Origin: Janibacter melonis
GTDB lineage: Bacteria > Actinomycetota > Actinomycetes > Actinomycetales > Dermatophilaceae
DNA length: 64,000 bases
Direction of reading: 5' to 3'
NCBI RefSeq assembly: GCF_020567375.1
Contig: NZ_JAJBZM010000002.1
Span: 1,152,089-1,216,088, forward strand
Shown here: positions 51,549 through 60,438 of the stretch, one piece after another
How positions within the stretch are numbered: the stretch's first letter is position 1
How the letters are laid out: each line of letters begins with the position of its first letter
Position numbers and translations under genes: made by a program
The notes under the pieces: model-generated
Database searches by the model: none
What the model was told of the DNA's origin: nothing
What the model saw: only the letters and a program-made list of their open reading frames with translations

Positions 51549-51635
51549 ACAAAACCCTGCCAGCAGGGTCTTGACGAGCCAGGACCCTCTCGAGACCCGG
51601 CTGGCTCGTCAAAGGGCAGCCAGCAGGGTTTTGTC
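51548..51635. repeat. Long imperfect inverted repeat
   Basis: Outer arms GACAAAACCCTGC (51548-51560) and GCAGGGTTTTGTC (51623-51635) match exactly; inner arms TTGACGAGCCAG (51571-51582) and CTGGCTCGTCAA (51601-51612) also match, around an unpaired centre. It lies between convergent genes, close to the GH4 gene stop (51645). Terminator or a small non-coding element are both possible. Confidence 0.6.
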
Positions 51636-51644
51636 GGCGATGGG

Positions 51645-52994
51645 TCAGGGGGTGCCGAGCAGGGCGCCGATCTGCGGGCTGCGGCGGCGGAAGCCGTCGA
51701 GCATCTCGCGGGCGGTCGTGACCGACGGCACGAGGGGGTGCAGGGCGAGCGCCTCGAGGGCGAGGGCGGGGGAGCGCTCGAGCGAGGCCCGGATCGTCAG
51801 CTGCTCGACCTCCTTGACCTGGGCCATGAGCCCGAGGCGGTGGCCGGTCGGTGCGGTGACGCGAAGGGGGTGCGGCCCGTCCGCGTCGACACGGCAGGGG
51901 ATCTCGACGACCGCGCCAAGGGGCAGGCCGGGCACGGTGCCGTCGTTGCGCACCCCGAGGATGAGGTCGGCGGCCTCACCGCGGCTGATCGCCGCCATGA
52001 TCGCCAGGGCCACCCCTTCGTACCCGCCGCCCTCGATGTCGGCGGCGTCGCGGGCCTCGTCCTCCTCGCGGGCCTCGCGCATGTACGTCGCGTCGCGCTC
52101 CTCGCGCACCCGCCGCCAGGTCGCGAGCGCGTCGTCGGGCCGCGCCGCGAGCTCGGCGTAGAAGGCGTCCTGCTGCTGCAGGAGGAACTCGCCGCGCGTC
52201 TGCTCGGCCTCGAGGATCGAGGCGACCGCGTCCCGGGTGAAGTAGTAGTAGTAGAGGTACTCGTTGGGGATCGTGCCGAGCGCGCCGAGCCACTCCGGCC
52301 CGAAGAGCCGGCCCTCCTCGATGGTCGCGAGACGCTGCGGGTCGGCGACGAGGTCGGGCAGCAGGTCGGTGCCGCCGGTGCGCAGGCCCTGCAGCCAGCC
52401 GAGGTGGTTGAGCCCGACGTAGTCGACGTCGAGCGCCGTCGTCGTCGGGTCGACGCCGCACGCGCGGGCGGCGCGACGGGCGAGGGCGATGGGCGAGTCG
52501 CAGATGCCGACGACCCGGTCGCCGAGCACCGCCGACATCGCCTCGGTGACGATGCCCGCGGGGTTGGTGAAGTTGATCGTCCACGCATCGGGCGCGAGCT
52601 CGCGGATGCGCTCGGCGATGTGCACGGCGACCGGGACGGTGCGCAGCGCGTAGGCGAGACCGCCCGGTCCGGTCGTCTCCTGGCCGAGCACCCCGCACGA
52701 CAGCGGCACCCGCTCGTCGACGGTGCGCCCCTGCGTGCCCCCGACCCGGATCGCGGAGAAGACGAAGTCGGCGCCCGCGATCGCCTCGTCGAGGTCGGTG
52801 CTCGCCCGCACGCGCGGCGGGTCGTCGTGGTCGGCGCCCATCTGCTGCAGCACGCGCTCGATGCTCGCCAGCCGGGTCGCGTCGGTGTCGTGGAGGACGA
52901 CCTCGCGCACCCGGTCGGGGTGGTCGTCGGTGAGGAGCGCCCCGTAGACGAGAGGGACGCGGAAGCCACCACCCCCGAGGATCGTCAGCTGCAT
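51645..52994 (-). CDS. Glycoside hydrolase family 4 (6-phospho-beta-glucosidase type)
   Basis: A 449-residue cytoplasmic NAD- and metal-dependent glycosidase. The N-terminal nucleotide motif is ILGGGGFRVP; further markers are DFVFSAIRVGGTQGRTVDE, INFTNPAGIVTEA (metal ligand region), GICDSPIALA and VGLNHLGWLQGL. The family normally cuts 6-phospho-beta-glucosides. The ATG at 52994 is preferred to GTG at 53003 because GAGGAAGG sits 8 nt before it. It is divergent from a PfkB kinase and a sugar ABC import set, and no PTS genes are present, so the source of a phosphorylated substrate is unclear. Confidence 0.88.
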   Translation of the reverse strand: MQLTILGGGGFRVPLVYGALLTDDHPDRVREVVLHDTDATRLASIERVLQQMGADHDDPPRVRASTDLDEAIAGADFVFSAIRVGGTQGRTVDERVPLSCGVLGQETTGPGGLAYALRTVPVAVHIAERIRELAPDAWTINFTNPAGIVTEAMSAVLGDRVVGICDSPIALARRAARACGVDPTTTALDVDYVGLNHLGWLQGLRTGGTDLLPDLVADPQRLATIEEGRLFGPEWLGALGTIPNEYLYYYYFTRDAVASILEAEQTRGEFLLQQQDAFYAELAARPDDALATWRRVREERDATYMREAREEDEARDAADIEGGGYEGVALAIMAAISRGEAADLILGVRNDGTVPGLPLGAVVEIPCRVDADGPHPLRVTAPTGHRLGLMAQVKEVEQLTIRASLERSPALALEALALHPLVPSVTTAREMLDGFRRRSPQIGALLGTP

Positions 52995-53082
52995 GCCTGG
53001 CACCTTCCTCGCACGGACGTCACGACGAGCAGGCTAGTCGCGCCCCCTCGCGCGTCGGGCGGGGCCCGGCCCGGGGGCGCCG

Positions 53083-53097
53083 GTGCACAATGCACGG
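53083..53097. promoter_or_regulatory. Candidate operator between the GH4 and kinase genes
   Basis: GTGCA-CAA-TGCAC (53083-53095) is a perfect 13-bp palindrome directly before the kinase GTG. CACAAT inside it (53086-53091) ends 6 nt before that start and could be a -10 box, so a bound repressor would block it. No regulator gene is adjacent. Confidence 0.4.
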
Positions 53098-54201
53098 GTG
53101 ACCGCACCTCCCTTCGACCCGCTCTCGCACCTGCGCGAGTCCGCCGACACCCCGGCGGTCGAGCCCGAGGCCGACGTCCTGCTCTACGGGACCGTCTTCC
53201 TCGACCTCGTCCTCACCGGCATCGACGGGGGCGTGACGCCGGGCACCGAGGTGTGGGCGTCGGGGATGGGCTCCTCTCCCGGCGGCATCGCCAACCTCGC
53301 CGTCGCGACGTCACGGCTCGGCCTGCGCACGACGCTGGCCGCGGCCTTCGGCGACGACGCGTACGGCGACTTCTGCTGGCGCACCCTCGAGGAGCAGGAG
53401 GGCGTGGCCCTCACCCGCTCGCGCCGCTACCCCGACTGGCACACCCCGGTGACCGTCTCGCTCGCCGTCGACGGCGACCGCTCGATGATCAGCCACGGCC
53501 ACCCGAGCCCGGAGCCCGCGAGCGCGCTCATCGGCGACCCGCCACGCACCCGGATCGCGCTGCTCGACCTGCACGCCGACGACCTCACCTGGACGACGAA
53601 GGCCCGTCAGCAGGGGGCGCTCCTCTTCGCCGACGCCGGGTGGGACGCGACGGGGGAGTGGTCGACCGAGCTGCTCGACCGGCTCGACGGCATCCACGCC
53701 TTCACCCCCAACGCCGTCGAGGCGATGGCGTACACGCGCTCGCGGACCCCGCACGAGGCGATGTACGCGCTCGCCGACCGCGTGCCGCTCGTCGTCGTCA
53801 CGAACGGCGCCGAGGGTGCGCTGGCCATCGACTCCTCGACGGGCGAGGAGGAGCACGTCCCGGCGCTGCACGTCGAGGCCGTCGACGCGACCGGCGCGGG
53901 CGACGTCTTCCACGCCGCGATCGCTCTCGGCACCCTCGCCGGCTGGCCGCTGCGCGACCGGCTCGCCTTCGCCACGCTGTGCTCCGGGCTGGCCGTCCAG
54001 CACGTCGGCGGCTCGCTCGCCGCTCCCGGCTGGGGCGACATCGTGGACTGGTGGCGCCGGGTGAAGGCTGACCCCTCCGGCACCGCGCGGTGCGCCTCGG
54101 TGCGCCGTCGCTTCGCCTTCCTCGACGAGATCGTCCCCGACGTCCCGCAGCACGCCGTGCGTCGGGCGCAGGCAACGATCGCGCGACAGTCCGATGTCTG
54201 A
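53098..54201 (+). CDS. PfkB-family carbohydrate kinase
   Basis: A 367-residue sugar kinase of the ribokinase/PfkB superfamily, cytoplasmic. Markers: GGIANLAVATSRLGLRTTLAAAFGDDAYG (substrate side), VVVTNGAEGALAIDSS and the ATP/anion-hole signature VDATGAGDVFHAAIALG near residue 285. The C-terminus has an unusual extension of about 40 residues ending HAVRRAQATIARQSDV. The GTG at 53098 is taken as start; another GTG at 53083 would add five residues and overlap the palindrome. It heads the sugar import operon and faces the GH4 gene. It may phosphorylate the released or imported sugar. Confidence 0.85.
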   Translation: MTAPPFDPLSHLRESADTPAVEPEADVLLYGTVFLDLVLTGIDGGVTPGTEVWASGMGSSPGGIANLAVATSRLGLRTTLAAAFGDDAYGDFCWRTLEEQEGVALTRSRRYPDWHTPVTVSLAVDGDRSMISHGHPSPEPASALIGDPPRTRIALLDLHADDLTWTTKARQQGALLFADAGWDATGEWSTELLDRLDGIHAFTPNAVEAMAYTRSRTPHEAMYALADRVPLVVVTNGAEGALAIDSSTGEEEHVPALHVEAVDATGAGDVFHAAIALGTLAGWPLRDRLAFATLCSGLAVQHVGGSLAAPGWGDIVDWWRRVKADPSGTARCASVRRRFAFLDEIVPDVPQHAVRRAQATIARQSDV

Positions 54202-54267
54202 GGCACGCCGCCGGCCCGCACGAGGCAGGCTCCAGCACAGCAGCACCGCACATATCGAGGAGACACC

Positions 54268-55626
54268 ATGACCCGCAGGTACACCACGGTCGCCGTCCTG
54301 GTCGGCGCCAGCCTGACCGCCGTCGCGTGCGCCCCTGGCGGCGGCCCCGGCGGCGAGGAGTCGGCGACGAGCAAGGCCGCCTCGGAGGTCGAGACCGACC
54401 CCGCCGCGATGGGCGACATCACCCTCACCGTCTGGGACCAGGAGGTCCGCGGCGGTCAGGACAAGCAGATGAAGGCGCTCAACGCCGCCTTCGAGAAGAA
54501 GTACCCGAACATCACCATCAAGCGGGTCTCGCGCTCCTTCGACGACCTGACGAAGACGCTGCGCCTGGCCCTCACCGGTGACGACGCCCCCGACGTCGTC
54601 CAGGCCAACAACACGCGCTCGCAGATGGGCCAGTTCGTCAAGGCCAAGCAGATCATCAACCTCGACCCCTACGCCGAGGCGTACGGCTGGCGCGACCGCT
54701 ACCCGGAGTCGGTGCAGTCCGTCGTCTCCTACTCCCCGGACGCGAAGACCTTCGGCGAGGGCAGCATCTTCGGCCTGCCGCAGGTCGGCGAGGTCGTCGG
54801 CATCTTCTACGACAAGAAGATGATGGAGGACCTCGGCATCGAGCAGCCGAAGACCTGGGCGCAGTTCGAGGAGGCGCTCGCGACGGCCAAGGAGGCCGGC
54901 GAGACCCCGCTCGTGCTCGGCAACATCGAGAAGTGGCCGGCGGTGCACGTCTTCGGCGCGCTCCAGGGTCGCTACACCGACGCCGAGACCATCCGCACGC
55001 TCGGCTACGGCCGGCCCGGCGCGAGCTGGACCGACGAGGGCAACGAGCAGACCGGCGCCACGCTCGTCGACTGGGTCGACAAGGGCTACTTCAACGAGGG
55101 CTTCAACGGCGAGGGCTACGACGCCGCCTGGCAGTCCTTCAGCAAGGGCGACGGCCTCTTCCTCATCGCCGGCTCCTGGCTGCAGTCCGATCTCTACGCC
55201 GCGATGAAGGACGACGTCGGCTTCATGCTCCCGCCGGTGGAGAAGGAGGGCGACACCCCCGTGACGACCGGTGGCTCCGGGCTCCCCTTCGCCGTCACCT
55301 CGAAGGCCGAGAACCCCGACGCCGCTGCCGCGTACATCGACTTCATCACCAACGACGACGCGATGGACGTCCTCGCCGAGAACGGCAACATGCCGGTCGT
55401 CGGGACCGCCGAGCGCACGGCGGCCGACCCCCTCGGCGACGAGATCTTCGCCGCCTTCGGCGAGGTCAGCGAGAAGGACGGGCTCACCCCCTACCTCGAC
55501 TGGGCCACCCCGACGATGGGCGACACCATGGGCGCCGGGCTGCAGGACATGCTCGCCGGCAAGAAGGACCCCAAGGCCGCGATGGAGACCATCGAGGCCG
55601 ACTACGCCGAGTTCACCAAGGAGTAG
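54268..55626 (+). CDS. Sugar ABC transporter substrate-binding lipoprotein
   Basis: A 452-residue exported lipoprotein of the family-1 (sugar) binding proteins. The lipobox is LTAVAC (Cys about 21). The mature protein shows ITLTVWDQEVRGGQDKQMKALNAAFEKKYPNITIK, DVVQANNTRSQMGQF, and FLIAGSWLQSDLYAAM. GAGGAG lies just upstream of the ATG at 54268. Two permease genes follow closely. The lack of an ATPase gene suggests use of a shared sugar ATPase (MsiK-like) encoded elsewhere. Confidence 0.93.
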   Translation: MTRRYTTVAVLVGASLTAVACAPGGGPGGEESATSKAASEVETDPAAMGDITLTVWDQEVRGGQDKQMKALNAAFEKKYPNITIKRVSRSFDDLTKTLRLALTGDDAPDVVQANNTRSQMGQFVKAKQIINLDPYAEAYGWRDRYPESVQSVVSYSPDAKTFGEGSIFGLPQVGEVVGIFYDKKMMEDLGIEQPKTWAQFEEALATAKEAGETPLVLGNIEKWPAVHVFGALQGRYTDAETIRTLGYGRPGASWTDEGNEQTGATLVDWVDKGYFNEGFNGEGYDAAWQSFSKGDGLFLIAGSWLQSDLYAAMKDDVGFMLPPVEKEGDTPVTTGGSGLPFAVTSKAENPDAAAAYIDFITNDDAMDVLAENGNMPVVGTAERTAADPLGDEIFAAFGEVSEKDGLTPYLDWATPTMGDTMGAGLQDMLAGKKDPKAAMETIEADYAEFTKE

Positions 55627-55633
55627 GCAGCAG

Positions 55634-56527
55634 GTGGCGGCGCAGAAGGTACGGCAGCACGGCCCTCCCGGTGAGCCCCGGCGGGTGGCCTGGCTGTACC
55701 TCCTGCCCGCCCTGCTCGTCTACGGGGCCTTCGCCCTCTACCCGCTGCTGCGGGCCGGCTGGATCTCGCTCTACGACTGGGACGGGCTGTCCGTCGGGTC
55801 GTGGGCGGGTCTGTCGAACTACACCGACGTCCTCACCGACGAGCGGCTGCGCGCGGCCCTGCTGCACGCGCTCGTGCTCATGGTCTTCTACGCCGTGCTG
55901 CCGCTGCTCATCGGCCTCGTGCTCGCGGGCATCATGCACCGCTCGCGGGTGCGGGGGCTGGGCTTCTTCCGCACCGTGGTCTTCCTGCCGCAGGTCGTCG
56001 CGATGGTCGTCATCGCGGTCGCCTGGCGCCGGGTCTACGCCTCCGAGGGCTCGCTGAACTCGGTGCTCTCGGCGATCGGCCTGGACTCGCTGACCCGCGG
56101 GTGGCTCGGCGACTACACCTTCGCCCTGCCCTCGGTCGGCGTCATCGGCACGTGGTTCGAGACCGGGCTGGTCACCGTGCTCCTCCTCGCCGGGCTGAGC
56201 CAGGTGCCCAAGGACCTCTACGAGGCCGCGCGTCTCGACGGCGCCGGCCCGATCCGCGAGTTCCTGGCCGTCTCGCTGCCCTCGATCCGCGGTGAGATCG
56301 CCGTCGCCCTCACGCTCACCGTCATCGCGTCGCTGAAGACCTTCGACCTCATCTTCATGACGACGAAGGGGGGACCGGGCCACTCGACGACGGTGCCGAG
56401 CTACGAGGTCTACCGGCAGGGCTTCGAGCAGGGGGCGGTCGGGCTCGCGAGCGCGGTCGGCGTCGTGCTCACCCTCATCATCTTCGCCATCAGCTTCGTC
56501 ATCACCCGGCTCGGTGACCGCGCATGA
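55634..56527 (+). CDS. Sugar ABC transporter permease, first subunit (MalF/UgpA type)
   Basis: A 297-residue membrane protein with six helices. It shows AWLYLLPALLVYGAFALYPLLRAGWISLYDWDG at the start and the cytoplasmic EAA loop YEAARLDGAGPIREFLAVSLPSI near residue 200, then MTTKGGPGHSTTVPSYEVYRQGFE, typical of this subfamily. The GTG at 55634 lies 7 nt after the binding-protein stop; there is no strong alternative. The stop overlaps the second permease start by 4 bp. Confidence 0.92.
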   Translation: MAAQKVRQHGPPGEPRRVAWLYLLPALLVYGAFALYPLLRAGWISLYDWDGLSVGSWAGLSNYTDVLTDERLRAALLHALVLMVFYAVLPLLIGLVLAGIMHRSRVRGLGFFRTVVFLPQVVAMVVIAVAWRRVYASEGSLNSVLSAIGLDSLTRGWLGDYTFALPSVGVIGTWFETGLVTVLLLAGLSQVPKDLYEAARLDGAGPIREFLAVSLPSIRGEIAVALTLTVIASLKTFDLIFMTTKGGPGHSTTVPSYEVYRQGFEQGAVGLASAVGVVLTLIIFAISFVITRLGDRA

Positions 56528-57327
56528 GGGTGCGGGCCCGCGAGACCGTCGGCAGCTACGTCGTCCTCGTCGTCTTCGCGCTCTTCGCGATCGCGCCGCT
56601 CGCCGGGATTGTCGGGGCGGCGCTGCAGACCGACTCCGGGGCGCCGGGTGGTCTGGCCAACTTCGCAGAGGCGTGGCGGGTGGGGCGCTTCGGCACCTAC
56701 CTGCGCAACTCGGTCCTTGTCTCGGTCTTCGTCGTCTCCGTGAGCACGGTCCTGTCGATCCTCGCCGGGTACGCGCTGGGGACGATGCGCTTCCGCGGCT
56801 CGACGGTGATCTTCTACGTCATGCTCGTCGGCATCATGATGCCGGCGGAGGCGATCGTCGTGCCGCTCTTCTACGACCTGCGCACGATCGGTCTCACCGA
56901 CACCTTCTGGGCGGTGACCCTGCCCCAGGTCGCGCAGTCGGTGGCCTTCGGCACCTTCTGGATGCGCTCGTTCTTCCGCTCCACCAACCGCTCGCTCATC
57001 GAGGCGGCCCGCCTCGACGGGGCGGGGCACATGCGCATCCTGTGGCAGGTGCTCGTGCCGCTCGCCCGTCCGGCGATCATCACCCTCGTCGTGCTCACCT
57101 TCATGTGGACGTGGAACGAGTTCCTCATCCCGCTCGTCATGGCCCCGACGAACGAGGCGATCCGAACCGCACCGCTGGGCCTGGGCTTCTTCTCCGGGCA
57201 GTACACGCAGGGCTTCGCGCTGCTCGCGGCGGGCGCGACGATCATCGCCGTGCCGGTGGTCGTCGTGTACCTCTTCCTGCAGCGGCACTTCATCGCCGGG
57301 ATGCTCGAGGGCGCGGTCAAGGACTGA
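56524..57327 (+). CDS. Sugar ABC transporter permease, second subunit (MalG/UgpE type)
   Basis: A 267-residue membrane protein with six helices. Its EAA loop is IEAARLDGAGHMRILWQVLVPLARPAI, and the region PLFYDLRTIGLTDTFWAVTLPQVAQSVAFGTFWMRSFF is typical of the MalG partner. Overlap ATGA with the first permease. It ends the operon; no ATPase follows. Confidence 0.93.
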   Translation: MRVRARETVGSYVVLVVFALFAIAPLAGIVGAALQTDSGAPGGLANFAEAWRVGRFGTYLRNSVLVSVFVVSVSTVLSILAGYALGTMRFRGSTVIFYVMLVGIMMPAEAIVVPLFYDLRTIGLTDTFWAVTLPQVAQSVAFGTFWMRSFFRSTNRSLIEAARLDGAGHMRILWQVLVPLARPAIITLVVLTFMWTWNEFLIPLVMAPTNEAIRTAPLGLGFFSGQYTQGFALLAAGATIIAVPVVVVYLFLQRHFIAGMLEGAVKD

Positions 57328-57375
57328 GGGGTCGAGGACGCAGCGGTCAGTGACGCAGCGGGGTTTCCTCTTCGC

Positions 57376-57888
57376 TCAGTCCTGAGGCCGCAGCGCCCGG
57401 TGCACGGCCTCGACGCGGAGCAGCTCGATGCGCTCCTCCTGGTCGAGCGCGCGCTCGAGCAGCGTCGTGACGTGACGCTGGTCGAGGCGGGGGTCGGAGA
57501 GCTCCTGCAGCGTGCGGAAGCCGAGGATGCGGGCGTTCGTCGCGGCCTTCATCGCCTCGAGCTCGATGACGTCGGTGAGCGGCGAGCGCCTGAGCAGGGT
57601 GCCGGCGGGGTGGAGCCGGCCGAGCTGCTGGCCGATGCGGGTGATCGTCTCCTGCACCTGCGGCTGGGTGACGCCGACACTCCCCGCGATGTCGAGCAGG
57701 CCGCGGCGGTCGGCGGCGACGTCGTCGGCGAGGCGGACGACCTCGTCTCGGGCGAAGGCGGGGATGCTGCCGGCGACGCGGCGGAAGAGGTCGACACCGC
57801 CGGCCGACGCGGCGAGGTGCCGCCGCAGGTAGACCTTCAGCAGCTCGTCGGGGTCGGGACGGGCCTCGGACGTGTCGTCGGTGCTCAT
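57376..57888 (-). CDS. Conserved actinobacterial helical protein of unknown function
   Basis: A 170-residue soluble, all-helical protein without signal peptide. Recognisable family-like stretches are ELLKVYLRRHLAASAGGVDLFRRVAG, the central QQLGRLHPAGTLLRRSPLTDVIELEAM and the C-terminal helix RHVTTLLERALDQEERIELLRVEAVHRAL, a ferritin-like or coiled arrangement I have seen in actinobacterial hypotheticals with no assigned role. The ATG at 57888 is supported by the charged N-terminus; an upstream extension overlaps the next gene's frame. It lies 52 nt after the 484-residue gene and may be co-transcribed with it. Confidence 0.75.
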   Translation of the reverse strand: MSTDDTSEARPDPDELLKVYLRRHLAASAGGVDLFRRVAGSIPAFARDEVVRLADDVAADRRGLLDIAGSVGVTQPQVQETITRIGQQLGRLHPAGTLLRRSPLTDVIELEAMKAATNARILGFRTLQELSDPRLDQRHVTTLLERALDQEERIELLRVEAVHRALRPQD

Positions 57889-57940
57889 CGCCCCACTCTG
57901 CCGGGCGCACCTGCGCCCGTCACCACCCCCGAGGGTGCGC

Positions 57941-59395
57941 TCAGCCGGTGGCGTCGTCCCCGACGAGGATCGGACGGGCGATCTGCGGGTCGGCGAGGAG
58001 GTCGCCCATCGTGCGCGCCGGGCCGGACTCGACGGCTGCGTCGAGCCGGTCGGGGTCGACGAGGTGGGCCCGCACGAGCTGGTCGTCGAAGAGCTGGACC
58101 ATCGTCCCGACGGGCAGCGCGAGGTAGGGCGCGAGCCACCGGGCGTAGGAGTGCACCTCTCCGGCGTCGACGTTGAGCACCGCTCGCTGGTCCTCGGTGA
58201 GCCCCGTGCTGGCGTTGGCCCACACGAACCACCCCGAGCGCCGGGTGCCGTCGTCGAGCCGGTCGGCGTCGCCGAGGGCCATGCGGTCGAGGACGACCCC
58301 GATGCGCTGCCCGTCGGCGAGGGCGTCGACGACCGCACGCTGGATGCCGATGGTGTCGTCGACGTGGGTGGGCTCTGCCTCGACACCCGCCCGGCCGACG
58401 AGGGTCTGCTGCTGCACATGGGCGAAGACGGCCTCGGTGAGGTCGACGGTGGTGCCGGAGCGGTAGGCCAGCGGGTGCGAGAAGTCCGGCGACGTCACGT
58501 CGAGCACGTCCGGCTCGGCCTGCTCGAGCCGGTAGGTGACGTAGTCGGTCTGCAGGGCGGCGCCGGGCACGAGGCGCTCGCGGCCGCCCGCGGCCGCGGT
58601 CCTCAGCAGGGTGCGGGCGACCTCGACGAGAGCGGGGGCGATGGTGGCCCGCACCGTGAGCCCGTCGACGTGCTCCTCGACGGTCACCCGCTCGCCGGCG
58701 GCGAAGGGGGTGCCCCCCGTCGTCGTGCGACGCGGGGCCTCTCCGGTGGTGACGTCGAGGACCCGGGTGGTCGTGAGGCGGGCCGTGGTGCCGACGGGCA
58801 GGGGGAGGAGGGCGACGACCGTGGGCGCTCCGCGGACGAGGAGCCCGGCGAGGACGTCGCTCTCGCGCCGGCCGATGAGACCGGCCTTGGCGACGGTGCT
58901 CAGGTGCCAGCCCGAGCTGCTCTCGGACGTCGGAGCGTGGCGGGTGAGGACGAGCTCGTCGTCGCCGCCGGACTCGACGACCTTGAGCGCGGCACGGGTG
59001 CACATGACACCGGAGGAGAGGTCGACGACGTCGCCGTCGACGTCGAGCTGGCGCAAGACGTCGTCGTGCATGGCCTCGACCCACAGCGCGGTTGTGAGGT
59101 CGTCGGTCGTGTCCTCGGTGAGGTCGGGGTCGGGGCTGAGGTAGCTCGGGGCCTGGATCGTCATGCGGCCGGGGGAGGACTGCCGCAGCTGCCACATGCT
59201 GAAGCCCACCATCGTGCGCAGGCCGTCGTGGTGCTGGCCGTCCTCGTGGTAGCGCATGAAGCGCTCGACGACCGGGGCTGCGTACGACGCGACGCTCGGC
59301 GCGCAGCAGAGGTCAAGGGCGAAGCCCCCCAGGTCGACCGGTGCCTGCAGGACGGGAGCGTCGACGGGGTGGGGCGGCAGCTCGAGCGCAGTCAT
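57941..59395 (-). CDS. Large protein of unknown function
   Basis: A 484-residue soluble protein that I do not recognise. Visible features: an N-terminal FALDLCCAPSVASYAAPVVERFMRYHEDGQHHDGLRTMVGF, a Thr-rich central region, and a C-terminal GWFVWANASTGLTEDQRAVLNVDAGEVHSYARWLAPYLALPVGTMV. No signal peptide or membrane segment. Many Thr, Asp and Val residues suggest beta structure. TAGCGT ends 6 nt before the ATG at 59395, so the mRNA is probably leaderless. The two downstream genes on this strand are spaced 52 nt apart. Codon use is ordinary, so the reading frame is likely real. Confidence 0.65.
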   Translation of the reverse strand: MTALELPPHPVDAPVLQAPVDLGGFALDLCCAPSVASYAAPVVERFMRYHEDGQHHDGLRTMVGFSMWQLRQSSPGRMTIQAPSYLSPDPDLTEDTTDDLTTALWVEAMHDDVLRQLDVDGDVVDLSSGVMCTRAALKVVESGGDDELVLTRHAPTSESSSGWHLSTVAKAGLIGRRESDVLAGLLVRGAPTVVALLPLPVGTTARLTTTRVLDVTTGEAPRRTTTGGTPFAAGERVTVEEHVDGLTVRATIAPALVEVARTLLRTAAAGGRERLVPGAALQTDYVTYRLEQAEPDVLDVTSPDFSHPLAYRSGTTVDLTEAVFAHVQQQTLVGRAGVEAEPTHVDDTIGIQRAVVDALADGQRIGVVLDRMALGDADRLDDGTRRSGWFVWANASTGLTEDQRAVLNVDAGEVHSYARWLAPYLALPVGTMVQLFDDQLVRAHLVDPDRLDAAVESGPARTMGDLLADPQIARPILVGDDATG

Positions 59396-59401
59396 GCGGC
59401 G

Positions 59402-59407
59402 ACGCTA
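59402..59407 (-). promoter_or_regulatory. Probable -10 box of the 484-residue protein gene (leaderless)
   Basis: TAGCGT on the minus strand ends 6 nt before the ATG at 59395, the same pattern as at pgm and the mmcQ operon. Confidence 0.5.
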
Positions 59408-59475
59408 GTGACGGGTCCGACACCGGCGACACCCACGGATTCCGTGGAATCGACCGGTGCCGAAGGGGGATCCGC

Positions 59476-60438
59476 TCACCCCGCCGGGTCGGCCTGCAGC
59501 CTGTTCTTCGCCTCGACGACCTCGTAGGTCGCGGCCGGCTCGTCCTGGAGGTCGGCGACGGCCTCGATGTCCTGCCAGGCACCGCCGTCGACCCGGTAGC
59601 TGCCGGTGAGCCGGGCGTCGACCCTCACGTCGACCGACCCGGTGTCGCGGTAGGCGTGGGTGATGTCGCCGTCGGGGTAGCCACCCCCGGTCGACGTCGT
59701 CCACCCGCTCGACGCGCCGTCGCCGTAGCTGAAGCGGTAGTCGCGAGCCGCGACCGTGAACTCGACGCTCCACGACAGGAGCTGGACCTTCGCGCTCGTC
59801 TCGCCGGGGGAGAGGCAGGCGCCATCGGGCCAGCCGGCCTCGTAGTAGGTGGCGAGGTTGACCACCGTCTTGCCCCCGACGGGCTGCATGCTCGGGCTGG
59901 GCTTGCAGAAGGGGAGCTCGCGGAAGGCCTGCTGGATCTGCCCGAAGGTGGGCACGGGTGGAGCCGCGACGACGGCTGGGCCGGGCTGGCCCGGAGTCGC
60001 GCCGCAGTCGTACCCCTCGAGCTGACCGCCCGGCTGCCGGATGATCGCGACCGGTCCATCGCTGTCCGGCGAGGTCGCGGCGCACGTCCCCGCCGCGGCC
60101 TGGCACTGCAGCTCGGCCATCCGCCCCGCGCACGACTCGCTGACGAGCTGGGAGCCGTCGTCACCGGCCCGCGGACCACGCCCGACCGCATTGCTAGACG
60201 GTGCTTGCGTGCTCCCGCTGTTTGCCTTCTGTGATGCGTTCTGAGCCGATTGCGGGGCGCCTGGGGCTTCCCCACCGCATTGACCTGAACTACCCGCGGC
60301 GCCCAGCCCAGCATCGCCGACCGTGCCCTCCACCCGCGGCGGGGGACAGGTCCTCGACGCGTCCGCATCGGCGGTCGCGTTAGAGCCAAGCAACATGATC
60401 AGCGTTGTGAGGCACGCTGCGATAAGCCGTCGCATCAT
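59476..60438 (-). CDS. Secreted PKD-like domain protein, unknown function
   Basis: A 320-residue exported protein. The signal peptide is MRRLIAACLTTLIMLLGSNATADA. The mature part has a Gly/Ser/Gln-rich stretch (about 40-95), a four-Cys region (SESCAGRMAELQCQAAAGTCAA, YDCGATPG), then a beta domain with YRFSYGDGASSGWTTSTGG, GDITHAYRDTGSVDVRV, the PKD pattern (YGDG followed by H-x-Y-x-x-x-G). Start at 60438; its start overlaps the DUF6318 gene stop by 4 bp. The upper part of the gene (about 60180-60430) is AT-richer than its surroundings. Confidence 0.75.
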   Translation of the reverse strand: MMRRLIAACLTTLIMLLGSNATADADASRTCPPPRVEGTVGDAGLGAAGSSGQCGGEAPGAPQSAQNASQKANSGSTQAPSSNAVGRGPRAGDDGSQLVSESCAGRMAELQCQAAAGTCAATSPDSDGPVAIIRQPGGQLEGYDCGATPGQPGPAVVAAPPVPTFGQIQQAFRELPFCKPSPSMQPVGGKTVVNLATYYEAGWPDGACLSPGETSAKVQLLSWSVEFTVAARDYRFSYGDGASSGWTTSTGGGYPDGDITHAYRDTGSVDVRVDARLTGSYRVDGGAWQDIEAVADLQDEPAATYEVVEAKNRLQADPAG

